In this document: one piece after another, positions 58,742 through 64,000 of the stretch
Position numbering within the stretch: the first letter of the stretch is position 1
Layout: each line of letters opens with the position of its first letter
Assembly: GCF_049257235.1 (NCBI RefSeq)
Contig: NZ_JBMMUF010000011.1
Span: 1-64,000, forward strand
Direction: 5' to 3'
From: Pseudoalteromonas sp049257235
GTDB lineage: Bacteria > Pseudomonadota > Gammaproteobacteria > Enterobacterales > Alteromonadaceae
DNA length: 64,000 bases
Position numbers and translations under genes: made by a program
The notes under the pieces: generated by a model
The model's input: the letters and a program-made list of their open reading frames with translations, nothing else
What the model was told of the DNA's origin: nothing
Databases searched by the model: none

Positions 58742-60392
58742 TTCTGCATACATAAAAGCAGCAAAGAAAATTTCTCCAATTTGGCTTATCCCATTACTAG
58801 CCTTATTTGTAGGAGCATGGATGCTGTTGCAATATCAAATGGATAAAGGGCAGACCATTTACATCAAAATGGCTAACGCCGATGGGATTGTCGCCGGTAA
58901 AACTGAAATCAAAGTGCGCAGTGTAAAGATAGGCACGGTAACGGCGATTCGCCTTGGCAATACCCGTGACCACGTATTGGTGCAAGCACAAGTAGAAAAA
59001 CACTATGAATCATTGCTCACTGAAGATGCAAAAATATGGGTTGTAAGACCACGCATTGATGAAACCGGTATCAGTGGTTTTAGTACCCTGCTCTCTGGTG
59101 TGTATTTTGAATTTGCCCCAGGCGAAAGTGAGCGCACAGTGATCCGCTTTGAGTTACTCGAAGAGCCCGCTTTGATAGGTAATGACGTCAAAGGTACCCG
59201 CTTTAAATTATCTAGCCAAAACGCCGAAGTGATGGATGTGGGCACTGGAGTATTTTACAAAGGCTATAAAGTGGGCCAAATTGAAACAGCCCAGTTTGAC
59301 GCCAGTCAACAGCAAATGCACTATGGTATATTTATCGATGCGCCTTACGAAACCCTGATCACCTTAAATACGATTTTTTGGGTGCACTCTGGCATTGAAG
59401 TCGATTTATCGGCAGATGGCATTAATGTTAAAACGGGCTCGCTCTCTAAACTGATAAAAGGCGGTGTATCTTTGGGGATCCCAGAAGGAGATGCCCCCGG
59501 CCCTGCAGTGAGTGAAGGCCACACCTTTAGTCTAAGTGAAAGTTATAATGCGGCCTTAGAGCAACGCTTTTACGACTACGAACATTACTTAATTCAATTT
59601 GAGCAATCTGTGCGCGGTTTACGCGAAGGTGCCCCTGTAGAATACCGCGGCATGCGCATTGGTACAGTTGAGCAAGTCCCAGCGCAAGTGATGATTGACG
59701 GAGCGCCAGCACACTTTAGTGACACCAGCGTGTCGGTACCCGTATTAATTCGCATCGAATTTGGTCGCCTATATCGCGATACGCAAATGGCCAGAGAGTT
59801 TTGGACTGACAACTTACAAGGCTGGCTCGACCAAGGCTTACGGGCATCTTTAAAGCCCGGCAATTTATTGACTGGTGCAATCTATGTTGATTTAGATATG
59901 TATCCAGACTTGGGGCCTGGACTGCTCTCTAATCGCGGTGAATTCACAGTTTTCCCAAGTACATCAAGTGGTATATCTGCTTTGGCGAACCAGCTCAACG
60001 ATGTACTTAACAAGGTCAAAGACTTAAAGCTTGAAGATAGCCTAGGTCAATTTGAGCAAACTATGGCAAGTTATGATGCGCTCGCCAAAGACATGCGTAC
60101 TTTTATCAATGACCCTGCAACGCGCGACCTTAGTGCTGACATCAGCAAGGATATGGCGGATATCAGTAAGAGCATGCGCCAATTTGAGCAAAGCATGGAG
60201 CAATTCGAAATTACCATGGCAAGTTTTCAAAATGGTTCACAGATGTACCACGAAATGCAGTCCACTATGGAGCAAGTCAGACGCTTGATGGATGAGCTAC
60301 AGCCATTTTCTCGTGAACTGAACGAACAACCTAACATGTTGATATTTGATAAAGAAACATCACAAGATCCCACGCCAAGGAGTAAAGACTAA
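58734..60392 (+). CDS. pqiB: MCE-family intermembrane transport protein PqiB
   Basis: The protein has 552 residues, with an N-terminal membrane helix (about 16-32) then three MCE domains beginning near 42, 158 and 290 (KGQTIYIKMANADGIVAGKTEIKVR in the first), and a C-terminal coiled-coil helix region (about 430-540). The trimeric or hexameric MCE rings form a tunnel through the periplasm. Transport direction is unknown. The stop shares one base with the pqiC start. Confidence 0.92.
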   Translation: MTNSAYIKAAKKISPIWLIPLLALFVGAWMLLQYQMDKGQTIYIKMANADGIVAGKTEIKVRSVKIGTVTAIRLGNTRDHVLVQAQVEKHYESLLTEDAKIWVVRPRIDETGISGFSTLLSGVYFEFAPGESERTVIRFELLEEPALIGNDVKGTRFKLSSQNAEVMDVGTGVFYKGYKVGQIETAQFDASQQQMHYGIFIDAPYETLITLNTIFWVHSGIEVDLSADGINVKTGSLSKLIKGGVSLGIPEGDAPGPAVSEGHTFSLSESYNAALEQRFYDYEHYLIQFEQSVRGLREGAPVEYRGMRIGTVEQVPAQVMIDGAPAHFSDTSVSVPVLIRIEFGRLYRDTQMAREFWTDNLQGWLDQGLRASLKPGNLLTGAIYVDLDMYPDLGPGLLSNRGEFTVFPSTSSGISALANQLNDVLNKVKDLKLEDSLGQFEQTMASYDALAKDMRTFINDPATRDLSADISKDMADISKSMRQFEQSMEQFEITMASFQNGSQMYHEMQSTMEQVRRLMDELQPFSRELNEQPNMLIFDKETSQDPTPRSKD

Positions 60393-61030
60393 TGCTGCGA
60401 TTATTACCATTATTGATCACAACATCCTTGCTTGGAGCTTGTGCAAGCTCAACTCCCGAGCCGGCGCTGCGTTATTATCAATTTACTATCGACTATGCAC
60501 AGCAACAGACTATTAGCCAAAGTCGTGAACAAACAGCGCACTTGCTAAGGCTCAGCCCCATAAAAGTGCAAGGAACGTTAAATAATCGCGCTATGGTATT
60601 GAAACTTTCTGAGCATGAAATATACAGCGCTAAATCACACTTTTGGGCAGACAATCCAGCGCAAATGCTTGCTAGTTCGACACAAACTCAACTGATGCAA
60701 TCGTTGGAGGGTGTGCTCGTGGTGCGCGGTGCAGACGTATACGCTGAGCAACTGCAATCTTCATTTTATCAATTAGACATTACCGTTGAACAATTTAATG
60801 CTGGTTTGGAAAATGATGCTGAGGTAGCCGGGTTATGGCGACTTTCGCGGGTGGATAACAAGGGTAAATTGCATGTATTAAAGATTGCTCGCTTCTACCA
60901 CAACGAACCATTAGCTCAAGATGGTTATGAAGCGCTTGCCAAAGCGATGGCTAAAGCATGGCACGCCATGCTTAAAAAAATGAGTGAGCAAGTGAATACA
61001 CTCGTTACCCCAATTGAATTAAATAAATGA
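60392..61030 (+). CDS. pqiC: PqiC lipoprotein (outer-membrane partner), C-terminus from a dispersed repeat
   Basis: The 212-residue precursor has a lipoprotein signal ending LLGAC (Cys at about 16) and an ABC-type transport auxiliary domain (RYYQFTIDY, LLRLSPIKVQGTLNNRAMVLKLSEHEIY). PqiC anchors the PqiAB tunnel at the outer membrane. The last six residues and stop (IELNK, TGA) lie inside dispersed repeat copy B, so the native C-terminus may have been replaced. Confidence 0.87.
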   Translation: MLRLLPLLITTSLLGACASSTPEPALRYYQFTIDYAQQQTISQSREQTAHLLRLSPIKVQGTLNNRAMVLKLSEHEIYSAKSHFWADNPAQMLASSTQTQLMQSLEGVLVVRGADVYAEQLQSSFYQLDITVEQFNAGLENDAEVAGLWRLSRVDNKGKLHVLKIARFYHNEPLAQDGYEALAKAMAKAWHAMLKKMSEQVNTLVTPIELNK

Positions 61031-61089
61031 TCTTCCTAGCAGACTAAATAGAGCTGTCCTAGCTCAAATTTCTAATACAATTGGTATTA
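61011..61089 (-). repeat. Dispersed structured repeat, copy B (inverted relative to copy A)
   Basis: Read on the minus strand it starts TTAATACCAATTGTATTAG and ends AGGAAGATCATTTATTTAA followed by TTCAATTG, matching copy A at 23461-23547 at both ends. The middle is 6-8 bp shorter and holds its own GAGC/GCTC inverted repeat. The 3' end of pqiC runs into it. Confidence 0.8.
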
Positions 61090-61100
61090 AAAGCGCATAA

Positions 61101-61131
61101 AAAAGAGGATCTCATCCAGAGATCCTCTTTT
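61101..61131. terminator. Bidirectional intrinsic terminator between pqiC and the M16 peptidase gene
   Basis: AAAAGAGGATCTC (61101-61113), loop ATCCA, GAGATCCTCTTTT (61119-61131). The perfect 13-bp stem has T-tracts on both strands. Confidence 0.9.
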
Positions 61132-61166
61132 GTTTCTACTCAAATATAGGCTTGCTTATTGCTGGC

Positions 61167-64000
61167 CTATTGCCAGCTAATCGCTTTATGGAATTGGTCC
61201 ATCGATTGCACTTTTGTTTGACCGTCTAGTTCAGCGAACTCATCATCAGCAAACTTGCTACCACGTAATTGAATATTCAATCGTGCGGCATCCTGATTTA
61301 ACATTGTCTGCTGGTAGAAATCTTGGATATCTTTAAGCGATGTTTTCTCAACTGCCGCAATAAGTTTAGCGCGGCTATCAAAATCATATTGCTCACGATA
61401 CCAATCGGTGATCAAACGACCCACTTCGTCATTCAAATTCTTTGGCTTTTCTTTAAGTGCAACCAAAGTGGCATTTTTAAGCTGTAAGAACGTTTCTTCG
61501 TCCATATTAGCAAGCTCTTGCTGATATTGCTTTTTAAAGCTATCAAAACGCGCCTGCATATCCTTTGGCCCTTTTACTGGCGTTTGGATAAACAAGCCAA
61601 TGCCTGCATATTCATCGAGTGGACGAGCCAATGCACCTACTGCGTAAGCGAGTTGCTCTTCAGTACGTAACTTATCAAACGCGATTGTACGGAAGTGACC
61701 ACGCAATACTGATGCTGCCGCTTTTTGCTCGTAACCAGGCGTTGGGTGGTAAGCCATATCAATAATGGCAACGTCAGCAACGTCTATATCTTTTTGTACA
61801 ACGTATACTTCACCCTGTTTCGGCTGCCACGTTTTTGAACGCGTGTACTGCGTGTCTTTTGCTTGCTCTGGCAATGCTTGGCTTATACTTTTAGCGATTT
61901 GCTCAACACTGCTGTCATCATAGTTACCAAATGCAAAAACACGAACGTTGTTGTTGCTGAGCACCTGACTCATCAATGACTCTAAATCAGCAACGTTAAG
62001 TGATTTAGCGGTTGCGATAAGCTCGTCTGTATCGTGACTACCTGAGCGGGTGATCTCAGAGTACATGCCAAACGCTTGATAGAATGGGAACTGCTTTTGC
62101 GCATTCATTAGGTTGCGCACATAACGATCCACAGCTTGATCGAACGCTTGTTGCTCTACATTCAAGTTGAGGTTCTTAAGCGCCTGAGTAAGTAACACCG
62201 GTTGCTTATCAGTAAACCCACCTACCGATAAACTAAAGCCATTACCTGCGTCCATGCTTACACTCATACCAGCTATGCTCGCTTCGGTAGCCAACGCGGT
62301 TTGCGATAGATTATACAAATCAGCCCATAGGCTCATTAGTACACCGGCTTTGATGTCTTGTTGCTTAAGCGGTGAGTTAACATACACTTCCAACAACCCT
62401 TTCGGCTGCTGAGCAAAGTACTGGCTTGGCTGCAACCACACTTTAATACCGTCTTTATCGTAACTAACCATCGGCTTGTCTTGCGCCTTGGCTGTCTTGA
62501 TATCGAATTGCTCAGGTAACAAGCGATTTACACTTGGCAGTGCTAACGCAAATTGACTCGGTTGCTGCCAGCTCGCTTGCTCTTGCTCGCCGATATCTTC
62601 AATGCGATATTGGCCATCGTAAAAGTAAAGCTTGCCATCTGTTTGCTCTTCTTTAGACACATACCAAACACGCAGAGTATCACCGTTGAGTTGATTCAAT
62701 ACGCTGTTGATCGCTTCTTCGTTAAACTCACCGTAAAAGAATGGCGCGTTGATGGCGTTATTTAGCGGGTAATCTTGCATGCTTTGAGTTAATGATGACA
62801 CGTAACCAAACTCGTCACTTTTCTCAAGGAATTGGAATTGGTTATTTAACGAAGTACGAATTTCGTTAAAGTACTTCTTATCAACACCTTGGGTTTTAAT
62901 TAGCTCAATATAACGCATGATGGTAGCGACGATTTCCTCGCGATTTTTCATGCCTTCATCAGTCAAGTCGATGTTTACATTCAGCTCACCATAGTTGCCA
63001 TACTTGTTCGGTGTTGCTGACGCACTAAGCTTAGATACCCAGCCCTTATCACGTAAAATCTGCGCTGGGCTGCCAGGCATTTCATTGCTCAACAGATAGG
63101 CAACAAAACGGTTAGGCTTGTAGGCAAATTCATCCATGTTGTTTTGGATGACAAAGTCCATCTGTAACTGCTTTACATCTTCGTTTGGCTTGTAGTAAAC
63201 ACGTTTACCACCAACATCATCGTAATTCAGCTGTGCACTGACCTTTGGTTTGTCTATTTTCTTATCTTCGATATCAGCAAAGTATTGCTGTGCAAGCTCA
63301 CGCATCTCATTAATTGGGCGATTTGAGATCATGGCCACTTTCATGATGTTGGCTGAATAGTATTTATTATAAAAATCAACGGTTTCTTTGTGTAACTGGC
63401 TACCTTCTTTGTCGCCCAAGGTCTCTAGGTTACCAATCAAGAAACGGTTAGCAGGGTGCTCTCCCATCATCTTACGCGCAAGCTTAAATTGACCAAAGAA
63501 GTCCATCTCACGGCGCATTGACCACTCTGCATTTACTGCATTCTTTTCTTTATCTGTGTATTCAGGATAGAGCTTTGGCGATTTGAAAAAGTCACTGAAA
63601 CGATCCAACGCTTCACCGTATGCGTCATTATTCACTTTGAACATATAGTTGGTGATATCGAGCCATGTATAGGCGTTGTGTGCACCACCATTTTTAGTCA
63701 TGAAATCACTGTACCCTTTGGTATCAGGGTAACGCTCGGTCCCAAGGAACAACATGTGCTCAAGATAGTGAGCCATCCCTTGTTGCGTCATCGGATCGTG
63801 TAATAGCCCTACGCCAACACTTAGCGCAGCTGCCGATTTTTCTGCGCTTGGGTCTGACACCAAAATAACTTCAATATTGTTATCGAGTTTAAGCGTGTCA
63901 TAAGAGCGTTTATCATTTGGACTAACGACCAAATTTTCAGGAATTAATTGTGCAGGTGACGATGTGATATTAGAGGTAGATGTCGCATTGCAGCCCACTA
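61167..64000 (-). CDS. M16 (pitrilysin/insulinase) peptidase lipoprotein, start beyond window
   Basis: The visible part is 943 residues and belongs to the large single-chain M16 family. The inverted zinc motif is HYLEH (77-81 from the visible start), with NAVNAEWSMRRE downstream carrying the third ligand Glu. It then has NPNKYGNYGELNVNI-type inactive repeats and a C-terminal half. The apparent first codon (GTG at 63996-63998) is followed by GCNATSTS. With the preceding residue this looks like the end of a lipobox (xVGC), so the true start and signal peptide lie past the window edge. It is a periplasmic, lipid-anchored protease or peptidase. Confidence 0.85.
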   Translation of the reverse strand, partial: VGCNATSTSNITSSPAQLIPENLVVSPNDKRSYDTLKLDNNIEVILVSDPSAEKSAAALSVGVGLLHDPMTQQGMAHYLEHMLFLGTERYPDTKGYSDFMTKNGGAHNAYTWLDITNYMFKVNNDAYGEALDRFSDFFKSPKLYPEYTDKEKNAVNAEWSMRREMDFFGQFKLARKMMGEHPANRFLIGNLETLGDKEGSQLHKETVDFYNKYYSANIMKVAMISNRPINEMRELAQQYFADIEDKKIDKPKVSAQLNYDDVGGKRVYYKPNEDVKQLQMDFVIQNNMDEFAYKPNRFVAYLLSNEMPGSPAQILRDKGWVSKLSASATPNKYGNYGELNVNIDLTDEGMKNREEIVATIMRYIELIKTQGVDKKYFNEIRTSLNNQFQFLEKSDEFGYVSSLTQSMQDYPLNNAINAPFFYGEFNEEAINSVLNQLNGDTLRVWYVSKEEQTDGKLYFYDGQYRIEDIGEQEQASWQQPSQFALALPSVNRLLPEQFDIKTAKAQDKPMVSYDKDGIKVWLQPSQYFAQQPKGLLEVYVNSPLKQQDIKAGVLMSLWADLYNLSQTALATEASIAGMSVSMDAGNGFSLSVGGFTDKQPVLLTQALKNLNLNVEQQAFDQAVDRYVRNLMNAQKQFPFYQAFGMYSEITRSGSHDTDELIATAKSLNVADLESLMSQVLSNNNVRVFAFGNYDDSSVEQIAKSISQALPEQAKDTQYTRSKTWQPKQGEVYVVQKDIDVADVAIIDMAYHPTPGYEQKAAASVLRGHFRTIAFDKLRTEEQLAYAVGALARPLDEYAGIGLFIQTPVKGPKDMQARFDSFKKQYQQELANMDEETFLQLKNATLVALKEKPKNLNDEVGRLITDWYREQYDFDSRAKLIAAVEKTSLKDIQDFYQQTMLNQDAARLNIQLRGSKFADDEFAELDGQTKVQSMDQFHKAISWQ

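Noticed and set aside
1..64000. CRISPR arrays, tRNA and rRNA genes, prophage
   Set aside because: I saw no regularly spaced repeats, cloverleaf-like segments or phage structural genes. This was by eye only.

Overview
The window looks like chromosomal DNA of a marine gammaproteobacterium of the Alteromonadales, most likely Pseudoalteromonas or a close relative. This rests on gene content and order: an ast operon with a DUF1338 gene, AbgT, pqiABC, dnaKJ, a photolyase island with DUF2256, and an aryl-polyene cluster carrying an ammonia-lyase. I have no phylogenetic computation behind it. No rRNA, tRNA or CRISPR array was seen.

Region by region: (1) 1-2.1 kb is a disturbed edge. It holds the right end of an IS3-family element, an orphan reading frame whose stop codon is supplied by the IS terminus, and a RimK-like ATP-grasp gene that appears to have lost its N-terminal half. 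(2) 2.2-8.3 kb has an MscS channel, an AsnC/Lrp regulator and a divergent arginine-catabolism operon astC-astA-astD plus a DUF1338 dioxygenase-like gene. (3) 8.3-17.5 kb has a DUF2805 protein, a VpsR-like sigma-54 activator, a DsbA-like lipoprotein, a large secreted repeat protein and a convergent secreted zinc metalloprotease. (4) 17.7-21.5 kb has a CigR-like protein, a 50-residue DUF2256 zinc protein, ribonuclease Z, DUF3081, a possibly frameshifted small gene and a photolyase/cryptochrome. (5) 21.7-27.2 kb has an AbgT transporter, a DUF2254 membrane protein and a CBM9/DUF5916 outer-membrane protein.

(6) 27.4-44.3 kb is a tightly packed, all-minus-strand operon for an aryl polyene (APE) pigment lipid. 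It encodes a type II PKS set (two ketosynthases, chain-length factor, ketoreductase, two dehydratases, two ACPs, starter ligase). It also has an aromatic ammonia-lyase for the aryl starter, a flavin-dependent halogenase-like enzyme, acyl- and glycosyl-transferases, a thioesterase, and export parts (LolA-like, MMPL, DUF3261 lipoprotein, MipA/OmpV). Most genes overlap by 1-8 bp. Immediately upstream are a DapA-family aldolase and a divergent DUF6058 gene, with an excellent LexA (SOS) box between them.

(7) 46.2-52.8 kb has a lone sugar-binding-type periplasmic protein, a cytochrome b562, a flavin reductase/SDR/DCC trio, fadE preceded by two FadR-like operators, and a YbaK deacylase. (8) 53-56.4 kb is dnaK-dnaJ behind a recognisable sigma-32 promoter. 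(9) 56.6-64 kb has a TesB-like thioesterase, pqiA-pqiB-pqiC, and an M16 lipoprotein peptidase cut by the window end.

Two copies of a structured dispersed repeat (about 80-87 bp, inverted relative to each other) lie at 23.5 and 61.0 kb. The second copy supplies the C-terminus of PqiC.

The observations I rate highest are the LexA box at the DUF6058/DapA junction, the halogenase-like gene in the APE operon, the dispersed structured repeat, and the paired FadR-like sites at fadE.
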